DNA of 17,751 bases from Spirogloea muscicola (GCA_009602725.1 WELB01000053.1:212534-230284), one strand, 5' to 3'; counted from the stretch's first letter, positions 1-10,967 are shown. Program-made: numbers and translations. The notes: generated from the letters alone by a model not told the origin.

Positions 1-3000
1 CGCCGCCGGGCCCGCGCCGCTGCTGGGCTCGGTGCGGCTGCGCGTGGTGGCACTTGTGGCGGCTGCGCTGGCGCTGTGCAACGCGGACCGCGCCATCATG
101 TCCGTCGCCGTCGTCCCGCTGGCGGCCGCGCGCGGCTGGGGCCAGGCCACCGTCGGCGTCGTCCAGGTGCGCAGCTGCGCCGCCTCGGCCACCACGCCCA
201 CTTGCTGCACCACCGAGACACACCCCAGTGATCCTCGTCCACGATACGACGCCAAGCCCCCTTGTTTACCCCTTCAGCCATTTAGAGTACTGCACATTAA
301 GTCTGACGGCTAGCTTAACAGTCCTATCCTTTGCATCTCTGCATTGCCGAGCCGCCACCGTTTCACTGGTCCTCGCCGCTTGCCGCCATGAGCAGCCGTG
401 GCCTCAGTGGCGGCCATGGTTCGTTATCGGAAGCGCAGCAATGCAGCCGAAGCCCTCGAGGGTCGGACCTTATCTACTGGCGCCCCGTCTCCTCCCCCCA
501 CTACCCACTATAACCCAAACTTCCAGCCAGAAAGTTCACGAAATGAACAAGGCGTTAGGGGTTGCCAGGCATCGCCACAGCTGGCCAGTGACGTGGGCTG
601 GTCTTGCCCTGGACCTGGAATGGTGGCGTGGAGAAGGTAGACCTGGTGTACGAGCTGCGGTGCTGGACTGAAGATTTCAGCTCGGAGTTACCCAGGAGCG
701 CGATCTGAAGTTTAGGGTTCAGGATTTAGGGTTTAGGATTAGGTCTAGGGCTTAGGCAGGGCTTAGGTGCAGCTTGAAGGCTGTATGATCCAGGTGTCAC
801 ATGTCTCAAGCATGTCCTGTATGGGCGGCACTCGCAGCCGCTGATGCGGGGCCAAGGCTGCTGCCGCCTGCGCCGGCGCAGTCCTCCTTCCTGTGGGGCT
901 ACCTGCTGACGCCCGTGGCGGGCGGGGCGCTCGCCGACCGGCACGGTGCCAAGAGCGTCCTGGCGGTGGGCGTCGCGCTCTGGTCCGCCGCCACGCTGAT
1001 CACCCCCTGGGCAGCACAGCACTCACTGGGTGCTCTCCTCGCGGCACGCGCCATCATGGGCCTCGGCGAAGGCGTCGCGCTGCCCTGCATGAACAAGATG
1101 ATGTCGAGGTCAGCAGCCACCTCCATCCACCTCGGTACACTCTCCATGCTAGGCATTGACTTCGCACCCTGACCCAAAAGCCTGACCAAATGCACCTCCT
1201 GCATATAAGAGTCTTACAATCTTCTGAACCCCTCTACCTCATCACCGATTGTTTGTGGCTAACAGACATTTAGAGGGCAAAGTGTTCAAGGATGGTGGTC
1301 AATCTGCTTGACATTATAAAAATTATCATGTGATCCAGACGGCTAGCAGATTGTGTACCATCATTTACAGACACCTCATGTGCAGTTTAGTCGACAGGTT
1401 ATTCTTTCCTTGGTTATTAAGTCCCTGGTTACCAACTTTCTAAGCCAAAACCCGTGATTGGGAACTACAGATGGGTGCCCCCAGAGGAGCGCTCACGCGC
1501 GGTGGGCATGGCCATGGGGGGCTTCCACCTAGGCAATGTGGCGGGCTTCCTCCTGGCACCAGTCCTCATGGCCGTTCCAGAGCTAGGCGTGGCCGGCCCC
1601 TTCCTAGCCTTTGGGCTCCTGGGCTACGCGTGGCTTGCTGCCTGGTCCATTGGCGTTGCTTCTGACCCCCGGCAGCACCCCAACATCAGTCGGGAGGAGC
1701 TCCTCCATATCTCCGCCAATCGTCCTGTCAAAAGCCTGGAGGCCCTGTCTACTGACGGTCGGTTGGCAAGTAGAGAACAGGTGGGGCTTGTAGTTGGCGG
1801 ATCCGCCAGCAGCAATGTGGGCGCCAGCCTCGCCAGGGTCCTTTCCCGGGCTCCAACGTGGGCAATCATCTGCGCAAACTTCATCAACAATTGGGTACCT
1901 CTCGGCAAAGCCCACAGCATGTTTACCATGAAATCTAGTCTCATAGCAGAACTCGTCCTTTCTGGCAGTACAATTGCTGCATGAGACATTTTCTTGGCCG
2001 CTTCCAGGCCAAACATGCATGTCTGACCTGCATTCTCCTATCTCACCTCGCTCTAGTAGTGTAAATATCTGGTAATCTGTTCCAGCAACTTACACTCAGG
2101 CCCGTATTGCCCATCCTACAGGGCTACTTCGTGCTTCTGTCTTGGATGCCAGTCTACTTCGTCACAGTCAGCCACAAACCTCTCAGCTGCTGCTGTATCA
2201 TAGAGTCGTTACCAGGCTCTCGTCTTGCTGATGTTGATCTTAGAGCCAATAGTTTCTTAGTCTTTGCAAGTATTGATTAGACTGCCAGTTTTCACGTAGA
2301 GAAGCACAGATGTTGAAGTGAGCAACATTACCTGGATGGTGGTCACAATACTGCGTCTAACGCGCGTTCCAACATATGCGCAGGTTCTGGGGGTCGACCT
2401 TCGCAGGGCTGCGTGGTTCAGCGCAGTTCCGTGGGCCACAATGGCAGCAGCTGGGCTGATTGCCGGGGCCATCTCGGACGAGCTGGTGTCCAGGCGCGTC
2501 AGCACAACAGTCATTCGAAAGGCCATGCAGGTACCTACTTTCCTACCTCCTCGGGTACTTCATACTTGTGGGCTTGGTTGATTGACCAACTGAAGCGATG
2601 TTTGCACAAGGCCTGCCTTTACCTGATTAGCAATGTTGACTGCAAGCCCTCCTCCTTTCAGACTGTAGGCTTCTTGGGCCCTGCACTTGCACTCTGGGGA
2701 CTCACGAAAGCAAAGACTGCGCAAATTGCAGCAGTCTGGTTGACTGCGGCCCTTGGTCTAAGCTCCTTCAGTCAAGCTGGATTTTTGATCAACTATCAGG
2801 TGCTTGAAATTGCCTTCTTTTGGCTGTTAGCCGAAGCGCAATGAGGACACATGTCCCATCATCTCATAGTCCTGATTAGTCTACTGCATCACCCTGTGAT
2901 ACGATGCAGATTCAGTAGTCACATTTTATGTCGGCTTGAGATGGGCTGCCTTTCTTGGCGGTCGTAGTGATCAGAGCAGCTTAGAAGTTGGCTATGGTGG

Positions 3001-3492
3001 TGTGCATTGATGACAGCAGTGATGTGACAATGTTGTTGCAGGACATTGGACCTCAATATGTTGGCCTTCTCCATGGTATGTGGGAAGCTCATTAGCGCAT
3101 CCCTAAGTGTAACCTTGGCCAAAAACTCCACACTTCAGCATTTGGTGTCTGCGTCAAGTAGTGCAACAAAAACAAATTGCCTGCTCCATCATGTCAGGGC
3201 TACTGCAAAAGGCATCATAATGCAGTCACTGTTCACTGTTGCCATGCTTATCACGTTCTCAGGCTATGGAACACCTCTATGGGAGACTTTTTCTGACATC
3301 CTTTGGACACCTCTGGCAGGCATATCAAACACAGCAGGGACTGCGGCAGGAATAATGAGCACTTTGTCCACAGGGGTAATTCTTGGAAAGCTAGGATCTT
3401 TTCAGTCCGTCTTGACCCTGATGTCCAGCTTGTATATTGTTGGCACGTTGATCTGGCTCACTTTTTCTACTGGAGAGTTGGTCTTTGACTAG
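1..3492 (+). CDS. PHT4/ANTR-type MFS anion (phosphate) transporter, 5' partial
   Basis: A multi-pass carrier of the major facilitator superfamily, closest in pattern to plant PHT4/ANTR anion transporters, which move phosphate or other anions, often across plastid membranes. My exon model is 1-166, 882-1108, 1471-1894, 2122-2166, 2384-2530, 2662-2799, 3042-3075 and 3320-3492 (TAG stop). All junctions are GT-AG and phases match, giving 450 residues. Visible features: first helix with CNADRAIMSVAVVPLA; FLWGYLLTPVAGGALADRHG, the MFS loop motif with D-R-x-G; RAIMGLGEGVALPCMNKMMS followed by RWVPPEERSRAVG, typical of the family; a hydrophilic central loop (HPNISREELLHI onward); AWFSAVPWATMAAAGLIAG; and GISNTAGTAAGIMST near the C-terminus. 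The start and any transit peptide lie upstream of the window. Exon 7 has only 34 bases. GC-rich third positions fall from 52 of 55 codons in exon 1 to 30 of 57 in the last exon. The exact substrate cannot be read from the sequence. Confidence 0.9.
711..766 (+). repeat. Degenerate telomere-like TTTAGGG array in transporter intron 1
   Basis: Several perfect and decayed TTTAGGG units lie in a row (TTTAGGG, TTCAGGA, TTTAGGG, TTTAGGA and more) inside the first intron (167-881). TTTAGGG is the telomere unit of land plants and many green algae. The array sits about 115 bases before a very GC-rich exon. It is probably an old interstitial telomeric insertion. The rest of the intron shows no gene. Confidence 0.7.
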
Positions 3493-4070
3493 AGTGAGGA
3501 CGCCATTGAGGCATCAACTTTTGCCCGCTAGATGCAGGACCATGGTCACCCACAAGTAGCCATTTGCTTGTTCTATCTCATAATACCGCATGCTGCTAAG
3601 ATGCTGTTCTTATCATATCCGCATTTCACTTCAAGCAAGGGGATGATGGCTGATTGGCAGAGGTTTTAGCAGATCTGAATGACAAAAGCTAGTCCTTGGT
3701 AATCAGAACAGCCCTGCAGATCAAAGATGGGCTCCTGGCAGCACCTTAGTAAGCTCTCGCTTATGAGAACTGTGACGTCTCATCCAAAGTGTGTTGTTGT
3801 TCACCTTATTCTCCACTTCCATTGGGGCCCTCAGTATGGGGACCTGGTTTGGCAGGTCCCCGTAATATCAAGTCTCGCAGCCACAACCCTTACGAAGAAG
3901 GTGTAGCAATTTGCCACTGACTTGCAGGTAGGAGCTGAATGCGTCCTTGTTGGAATGCGTGCTTGGGAGAGAGACCATCATTTGCCACAAAGTAGCACTC
4001 AAGCAAAGCATAAACTTGCCCGTCATGCTGTAGCAAGGTGGCGGCTCCACGACCTGGGCACTCATTGCAG
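3493..4070. other. Intergenic or 3' UTR region without a recognised gene
   Basis: The sequence after the transporter stop holds only short open frames in all six frames and nothing I recognise. It probably contains the transporter 3' UTR. I saw no TGTAA polyadenylation signal close to the stop. Confidence 0.5.
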
Positions 4071-4358
4071 ACTCGCCCCCAAGCGAGACATTGCTATCGT
4101 CTTCTCAGCGAGTTGGCAATGAGCCGCGCGGCAGCAATCTGTGGAACACGGCAGCAGCAAGGCTGCGTCTCTACGAGGGCTTCACTGACCTGACACGCGA
4201 TAAGGTCCACTACCTATACCTGCAGTGCTTCTTCCCTGCCGTCCCACTGCTGTACATCAGCTTTACCTGGCCTCCCTGTAATTCATGCGCTTTGCGCACC
4301 TTCCCTCCAGGGTGTATTTGGGCGGGCATGCAGCCGAGAGTGTCCAACAGTTCCAGAT
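4071..4358 (+). CDS. Candidate two-exon gene fragment, weakly choline-transporter-like
   Basis: A possible exon begins after an acceptor at 4068-4070 and encodes LYEGFTDLTRDKVHYLYLQC. Possible donors lie at 4225 and 4278. A second possible exon, 4311-4358, is bounded by a CAG acceptor and a strong GTGAGT donor, and in one frame reads GVFGRACSRECPTVPD. An Asp-Leu-Thr stretch with Tyr-rich residues followed by C-x3-C-P recalls the extracellular loop near the N-terminus of choline-transporter-like (SLC44) proteins. That is inference from pattern only. The first transmembrane helix before it and the helix block after it were not found, and the join between the two exons is not settled because the donors differ in phase. 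It may be a decayed gene, a part of a longer gene with undetected exons, or chance. Confidence 0.2.
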
Positions 4359-5020
4359 GTGAGTTCAATGGCACCAGTGCCAGGCCGGCACCAAAACGAG
4401 GCTAACGGCCATATAGAATGGCCAAGGCGGGGGGAACTCGCCGGCAACTATCTGAATCTGAACTATCATCGTAGCAGTAGCAGCACTGTTTGGCGCTCAC
4501 AACCCGTGGGGACATTACAAAAGGGGCTCGTATTGCAGGTTGTGCATTGACCGTTGAGATGATGTCTCATAGCCTGGCTACAGAGTGTATCGTTCCAATG
4601 CTGTTGGTTGTTGTGGCAATGCGGGATCATAACATCTTTTCTGTGCATTTGGCTCGCGGACCACTCCAAAGGTGGTCGCTTCGCACAAGGCGACCTCTGC
4701 ACTGCTTTGTGCCCTGGAAAGTTTCGGGAGGTGGGGAGGCTTTCACCTCCTTCGCACAGTAGGTGAGATGCTTGCGTACCTCGCGCTCTCCGCACTTGCC
4801 AGATCCGAGTTCTGTCCACTGTGACTTGCTGTCCCTATCCAAAGTCGTAGCTTGACACTTGCAGATAACAGCACTTGTGTTGTGCAAGCAGCAGCAAGGA
4901 CTGATCCAGATACTCCACTTGCAGATGTTGGCACGGTCCGAGTTGCAGGTAAGGTGGACTGAGCAGGTCACGGCTTTCGGACTCAAATTGATTCGTCACA
5001 GAAGCTATTCTAATGGGGCG
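4359..5020. other. Region without a secure gene; exon-like pieces only
   Basis: Several CAG acceptor-like sites occur (about 4802, 4864 and 4924). A short piece, 4865-4948, reads NSTCVVQAAARTDPDTPLAD in one frame and ends at a GTAAGG donor. If the upstream fragment belongs to a real gene this could be a later exon. No family could be assigned. The minus strand offers nothing better. Confidence 0.3.
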
Positions 5021-5602
5021 ATGGCTGTTAGAGAAGAAGAGAAGAGAAAATGGAAAAGAAGAGCTCTTCCGCATAAGGGGCGATGGCTGTGGAAGGCCAG
5101 GCCTGGAATGAAGAAGGACATTGGGTTTAGGGTTGTCAAGGCCCCACGAACCGCATTGGCCGAGGCTCCTGAAGCCGACGGTAGCGATCCTTCGATGGTG
5201 CTCATCGACGGCCATCGACCGCAGGCGGGGCGCCTCAAGAGCGACTCCCTGCTGTGCTTCGTGGCGTGCTGCGAGCCGCTCAAAGTGGACTGCGCATCAA
5301 GGGGAGGCGTGGGTCAGCTGCCCGGACGTTCTCGGGCAGCCCCAAGAAAGTCGGCAGACGGCAAGGGCTTCCCTCTCAAGCCTTCTACCAAAGGCAGTAG
5401 TGCTGTTGGCCAAAGACGCAGCGACGATTTCAGGCACTGCCCTACCACGCCTTGGGCAGGCCGGAAAACTCCGCCCCCCCGGCGCTTCGGGAACGTCGAC
5501 GGCGGAAGCTTCGCCCGCGCAGGCGGGAGGGCGAGTGCCACGCGGCACGCGGTGGAGGCGCGGGCCCTTTCTGCGGCTGCGATCGACCGATCGGACGGGT
5601 GA
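5021..5602 (+). CDS. Unrecognised open reading frame of uncertain reality
   Basis: An ATG at 5021 opens a frame that stays open to the TGA at 5600-5602, about 190 residues. The first part is strongly basic (EEEKRKWKRRALPHKGRW). The middle contains SDSLLCFVACCEPLKVDC. The tail is rich in Arg, Gly and Pro. I do not recognise it. The DNA is increasingly GC-rich, where long open frames arise by chance, and the overlapping frames are also long. It could be a real small gene, part of the 5' region of the downstream malate dehydrogenase gene, or noise. Confidence 0.15.
   Translation: MAVREEEKRKWKRRALPHKGRWLWKARPGMKKDIGFRVVKAPRTALAEAPEADGSDPSMVLIDGHRPQAGRLKSDSLLCFVACCEPLKVDCASRGGVGQLPGRSRAAPRKSADGKGFPLKPSTKGSSAVGQRRSDDFRHCPTTPWAGRKTPPPRRFGNVDGGSFARAGGRASATRHAVEARALSAAAIDRSDG
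5123..5134 (+). repeat. Short telomere-like motif (GGGTTTAGGGTT)
   Basis: One and a half TTTAGGG units occur at the edge of the GC-rich block that precedes malate dehydrogenase. It is too short alone to prove telomeric origin, but it matches the longer arrays at 711-766, 13331-13358 and 13546-13571. Confidence 0.5.
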
Positions 5603-5821
5603 GAGCTCGCGGCCGGGGTCGGGGAGGGAGGGCGGCCATCTGGGGGAGGGTCGACCGGGTCACTGAGGGTGCCGGGTGGGGAGGGAGGGAGTGCACGATG
5701 GGGAGGGAGGTTGGCGGGCCCTGGGCCTCCCGTCGCCCAGGCAATGCCAGCGCCGGCCCCCCTATCTTCCCATCTATTCTTCCACGTTGTACTTGACCAC
5801 TCGAACCCTCCACTCCCCCGC

Positions 5822-5852
<31 letters not shown>

Positions 5853-6075
5853 GTCGCGCCGGCGTCTCTCCTCGTTGCTCTTATCCCCGGTGCAGGGCAA
5901 CGAGCCCTTGCGCTCGACGACAGGCCGGCCCTCGCCGCCCGCCTTTGCAGCGGCTTGCGTCGCAGCGCCGGACGAGGGCCGCCGTCGAGCCGGAGGCGCT
6001 GAGGATGAGCATGGCGGCGGCTGTGCCGCTGCTGGACATGGAGGCCGCGGCCGGGGCCGNTTGCGGAGCTCCTTC
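5603..6075. other. GC-rich 5' region of the malate dehydrogenase gene with CCG repeats
   Basis: Very GC-rich sequence lies directly before the malate dehydrogenase coding start. It includes an interrupted CCG/CCT triplet run at 5818-5855. It probably carries the promoter and 5' leader. Open frames occur on both strands but look like artefacts of base composition. One undetermined base (N) lies at 6060, just upstream of the chosen start. Confidence 0.5.
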
Positions 6076-9000
6076 ATGGCGTCCAGGCGGGCGCAGCTAG
6101 CCGCCCCCGCCAGCAAGCGGCAGGCCGCGCCGCGGCGGCTGCGCGTCAGCTGCGAGGTCATCGCCCCGAGGTGAGCGGCGCGGCGGCTGGCCCGGTACCA
6201 ATGCCGGCGCCGGAGCTTCATCTTGCTCAGAGCAGACGTCCAGACGCCATTGTACCATCGTCGTCGATGGCTGCTGTATGCTGGCTCAACTTCAAAGGAT
6301 GTCAAGGTAGCTGGAAACTGAGCTTCGTTAGTGAGCTTCGTTGGTGAGCTCGTCAACACCGCAGCCATCCACAATGGAGCGCGTATTCACTTATGCACTT
6401 GTTCACAGCAGCCCACCGGTCAGCGCCCCCGGGGCCCAGGAAACCGTGGACGAGAACGGCTGCTTTGGGGTCTTCTGCCTGACCTACGACCTCAATGAGG
6501 TGCATGCACCTTGCTGGCCAGCCTGCCCATCCACTGCGCAGCGGTTTGCATCAGCTGGCGTCAGGCAGAGGCAGTGTAGCTTCGCTAGAGTCCGTGATGA
6601 CCTCCCCGAGGCAAAGACGACGTATTGCAACTCGTCGATGAAGAAATTCGGATGTCAGCATTGGCAACAACCATGACTTTGGCCGAATTTCGCAGTGATG
6701 CTTATTATCGCCAAATCATGGCGGTGTGATGACCGACCGCCCAAGCGATTGCTAGCATTCTCGACCTCACCCTAGCAGAAGCCTCGCATGTGCCCAGGAG
6801 GCTGGGAAGAAGGCACCAGCAGAGAAGACCGTGCGTGTGGCAATCTCTGGGGCGGCGGGCATGATCTCTAACCACCTGCTCTTCAAGGTGATCTACGCAA
6901 ATTAGATAGTATACTTGCATACAGCTAAGCCTTGGTGCATGTGTCAGCAAAAGCTTTCAAAGCAAGGACTTGCATTGATGAGCTGTGAGGCTCCTGTGCT
7001 CGCCGGACCCGAGAGTGTCAGTAGATGATGGAGCTGGAGTGTCAGTCGTTGGCCATTGCTGGTCCTCCTTGGCCTACTCTGCTAGCCACTGACGGTTTCG
7101 TCTCCTGGATTACCCCAGATAGCAGCAGGCGAGGTCTTTGGAGCGGATCAGCCTGTTGCGCTGAACCTGCTCGGATCCAACAGGTCGCGCGAGGCTTTAG
7201 AAGGTTAGAGACAAGGGTTAGCCACCCGCCCGCTTCCATCTCAGGCAGCTGCCTCAGATGCTGGCAGGACCGCTGCCTTGAAGCTGGTCAGAAGACCGCA
7301 ATTGGAAGAGGAGGCCCTGCAGAGTCTGGTTGCAGGAAGTGGACAAGACAAACTCCATTGCTACATTATGCAAGTGCTGAGTGACAGTGCCATGTGCGTG
7401 CGCACATCTTGGCCGACAGGCGTGGCGATGGAGCTGGAGGACTCGCTCTTCCCGCTGCTGCGGGAGGTGAGCCTGGGCGTGGACCCTCACGAGGTATTCC
7501 AGGATGCTGACTGGGCGCTGCTAATTGGCGCCAAGCCACGCGGGCCGGGCATGGAACGCGCCGACTTGTTGGATCAGAATGGCCAGATTTTTGCTGCTCA
7601 GGTGAGGGCCGCGATCGATTGGGCGCGGTCTCTTTGGCCGCCACGAGAAGGTTGATGTAGGACGTGACAAACAATCGACTCTGTGAACTATATACCTTTC
7701 CCAAGACTCCACGCTGGGTTATAGAAGCATACGAAAGTCCCGATCTGCTCCCAACTGAGCCAAGCTTGTTAGTCAAGCTCCAGCCCGAGGTTCAGTTGGG
7801 GACGGCGCTGCTATTGTGCAGGGCAAGGCCCTCAATGCGGTCGCATCTCGTGATGTCAAGGTCATGGTTGTCGGCAACCCCTGCAACACCAAGTGAGAAG
7901 CCAGCCAGTACTTTTCTAAGCCGCAAACATACATGCCAAGGATATGCTTTACACACAAGACAAGGGGTTATTTTAGGTGATGCAGACATTGATGACATGT
8001 GCTCCAGGATGCAGCGGGACATTGCTGTGGGTTTTACGCCTTGCAAAATGCTAAAAGTTCAGTACCTTGTTGTTCTAGGAGAGCTGAGGACTTAGTGGTG
8101 TTATTGTTTACGACAGTGCTTTGATCTGCTCGAGGAACGCCCCTGACCTTGACCCTCGGAACTTCCACGCCTTGACTCGCCTTGATGAGAACCGAGCCAA
8201 GTGCCAGGTAGGGGAGGCTTCATGTAATGAAATACGAAGACTGTAAGAGAGAAATGTACGTTCATATCTCTGGGTTGCAAGAAGCAGAGACGTGAGTTGG
8301 AGCAATGCATCAGCTCTGCCTCGTGGGTTCTTCATCTGTTCAAGCTTGCGCTAGACTTTGTTGGTTACATTGTTGTCACCTGCTCTTCTATCTGTCATAT
8401 TGTTGTCACCTGCTCTTCTATCTGTCACTTTGCAAGGACGACTTGGTGCGGCTGCAGCAGAATGTGCAGTGTCCATCATGTCGTTCGGGCGTAGTCACCT
8501 GCACACTTATCTGCAGATTGGTGTGCCGCACTGTGCAAAAATGTTCTCATACATTACCAAATTGATGCAGCTGGCGCTCAAAGCTGGCGTTTTTTATGAC
8601 CGCGTGTCAAATGTGACCATCTGGGGCAATCACTCTACGACTCAGGTGATCTTCACTTACATGAGAAATGCGGTTGATTGTGACAAGTGCAGGTGATCAC
8701 ACATGGTAGATGTAGTCGGTGTGCTGCAGTAAGTCTTCTGCTCACAGTAGTCACGTGGAGTGCTGGACAAAGCAATGTGCAAGCAACTGCCCAATCTTTG
8801 CTGTCCTGCAAGTGACATGCACATTCTTTGGTTATGCTTGGAGTTCAGCTGCTCACTTTCTGGCTTTGCCTCCCAGGTGCCTGACTTTCTGAACGCGAGG
8901 ATCAATGGGAGGCCAGTGAAGGAGGTTATTGAAGACCACGCCTGGTTGGAGAAGGACTTCACGCCCCGCGTGCAGACGGTATGCTCGCAGTCCAGCCCCT

Positions 9001-10567
9001 CTTGAGGCCAAGACTGCGCGAGGGCGCAGTTACACTACAACTGGTCTCAGTGACACTATGTTGCAGCAGTGCATAGCCTCGTATCCGAAGCAGAAATTTA
9101 AGCGGCGCTGGCTTGAGTGCTGGCATGTATTGTTGATTGGAAAACCAGAATCTGAACTTTGGAGCTTAAGCCTCAGCCTTTGATGCTTGTTTTACTACCT
9201 AGACTGGAGGTTGAGGATCTCTGGTTGGGCAACTATGTTTGCGGTGAGCTCTAGCTGATGTTTATAGCAGTCCGGCGAAGTGTCGTAGTGCTCATCTGGG
9301 TACCCCTTTGTGGCAGAGGGGAGGAGCCCTGATAAAGAAGTGGGGACGCTCGTCCGCGGCTTCCACAGCAGTCTCCATTGCAGATGCCATCAAGTCACTC
9401 ATCACACCCACCCCTAAGGGCGATTGGTTCTCATCTGGGGTGCGTTTTGCTGAGCAACTTTGTGCCATCATTTTCAACTTACCTCGATCTTGAAGCTTCG
9501 CTCTTGGTGGCCCCTCCCTGTTGGTAAAGCTATTGATCAGCGCTTCATGACTGCTCAATCTGCTGTCAGGTCAATTCGACAGGCAACCCCTATGGAATTG
9601 CCGAGAACCTCTTTTTCAGCATGCCTTGCCGTTCGAAGGTGTGACAAAGCAGCTAGCTGCTCGCAACAGCTGCTCTTGCCACTATGCTTTCTCTCCTGGG
9701 CAGCTTCAGTACTAGCTTGTATCCCTGTGGTATGACAAGCACCAATCGTAGTGGGCAAAACTGCCTAGTCTTGATCAAGACGCAGCAGAACTTATCCAGC
9801 AATAACAATCATAGTATTTGCACTTTGTGATGCTTTGTGTCAAGGCCGTTCTGCTCATAGAGATGCCCTTTCATGTCTGGCAGGGTGACGGTTCCTATGA
9901 GATTGTCAGGGATTGTGAAATCGATGACTTCCTCTATGAGCGCATCAAGAAGGTGAGGGCAGCACTATTGATTGGTATATTCCACTGTAGCAGTCACTCG
10001 TGGCACGGTTCTGAATCACCAACTTGATGGCGCACCAGTAATGTGAATGTCTGTGTCATGCTTAAGATTGAGCTGAGAGCACAAAGTATGAGCTGGATAT
10101 TTATTAGAAAGTACAAGGAGTGCCGCCTTCGAGTAGGGCTTCTCACATTGTGCACTTGGTTTTATTGTTGTTGCACCATAGAGCGAGGATGAGTTGCTGG
10201 CAGAGAAGAAGTGCGTCGCGCACCTCATTGGAGAAGTGAGTTGCCGGCCTACTGTGTACCCCACTTACAAGTCTATGTACCTGTGTCGCAAGAGCATTCT
10301 GTTTGCCCACTTGCAGAAGTCCTGACATTCTATGCAACTTTGACTTGCACAACTTACCCAGAAATAGGAGCACTGTGCTCAGTGGGAAGGTGCAGAGCAC
10401 TAGAGATTGGTCATGAGTAATTAATCTTGACTTCTCAAGGATGTGGAAGTTGACAGCACCTGATCATTTTATACATGCTTCTGGCGCAGGACAATGGCTA
10501 CTGCGACCTGCCCGACGGGGACACAACTTTGCCAGGCCAGGAAGATGGTCAAGAGGATGTGAAGTAA
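6076..10567 (+). CDS. Chloroplast NADP-dependent malate dehydrogenase
   Basis: Reduces oxaloacetate to malate with NADPH in the chloroplast stroma (malate valve) and is switched on in light by thioredoxin. Exon model: 6076-6170, 6409-6499, 6798-6887, 7119-7203, 7420-7601, 7822-7892, 8117-8207, 8571-8645, 8877-8978, 9317-9439, 9570-9638, 9884-9952, 10182-10235 and 10490-10567 (TAA). All junctions are GT-AG and in phase, giving 424 residues, normal for a precursor. Residues 1-31 form an Arg/Ala-rich transit peptide. Visible sites: CFGVFC (Cys50, Cys55), the N-terminal regulatory pair; the nucleotide-binding loop SGAAGMIS near 80; GSNRS after strand two, where NAD enzymes carry Asp; [12 protein letters not shown] (Arg161, Arg167); [10 protein letters not shown] (Asp228, Arg231); IWGNHSTTQ with catalytic His256; and [15 protein letters not shown] (Cys392, Cys404), the C-terminal regulatory pair. 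The start could be further upstream: an ATG at 6005 or 6011 would join in frame if the N at 6060 stands for two bases. Confidence 0.96.
8369..8428 (+). repeat. Tandem duplication, 30-base unit, in malate dehydrogenase intron 7
   Basis: Two head-to-tail copies (8369-8398 and 8399-8428) differ only at the last base. The unit begins ATTGTTGTCACCTGCTC. It lies inside the intron 8208-8570, away from both splice sites. It looks like a recent local duplication. Confidence 0.9.
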
Positions 10568-10813
10568 TGTAGCTTATTTACTGGTCGCACAACCTCACAG
10601 CTGCCAGCTCCACCATGGGGGACAAGATTTTTGAGGAGGCCAGTGCTGCGAAGAAGTGGCAAGACTTAAGTAAGAGCATCAGTGTATCTGCTCTTCCGCA
10701 GGCAGCTGCTTTTGCCAGCCGTGTGAGTGTTTGCCGGGTTCGTTTATGAAGCTGGATGACGTATGCAAGACATTCTGAAGCGTTATACGGCAATCTGCTT
10801 GGGTGGTGTGGTG

Positions 10814-10967
10814 AGTTGGGGGATTGCTTGCGGCTGCTAGATGCTTACTGCCAAGTTTCCCACGAGCCTCCGAGCCTCAGTGGCTCGGTGGGTTGGGTGA
10901 TTGCTTGCGGCTGCTAGATGCTTACTGCCAAGTCTCCCACGAGCCTCCGAGCCTCAGTGGCTCGGTG
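10814..10967. repeat. Tandem duplication, 77-base unit, each copy with a perfect hairpin
   Basis: Two copies, 10814-10890 and 10891-10967, with only about three differences (at 10814/10891, 10821/10898 and 10857/10934). Each copy ends in CCGAGCC, a five-base loop TCAGT, then GGCTCGG, a perfect 7-base-pair stem. The position downstream of the malate dehydrogenase stop suggests it is transcribed in the 3' UTR. Confidence 0.95.

Noticed and set aside
54-671. 205-residue open frame over transporter exon 1 and its intron
   Set aside because: It is in a different frame from the clear transporter helix and runs through an intron. The composition (Arg/Pro/Ser) is that of a GC-rich shadow.
5015-5090. 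14-base direct repeat GGGGCGATGGCTGT (5015-5028 and 5077-5090)
   Set aside because: Short, in purine-rich sequence, and the flanks do not align well. Not enough for an element or target-site duplication.
5442-6374. 310-residue minus-strand open frame
   Set aside because: It is Gly/Arg/Pro low-complexity from CCG repeats, overlaps the malate dehydrogenase transit-peptide exon and crosses the N. No protein-like blocks.
7231-7260. Perfect palindrome AGGCAGCTGCCT in malate dehydrogenase intron 4
   Set aside because: Twelve bases, isolated, not near a splice site. Expected by chance at this scale.
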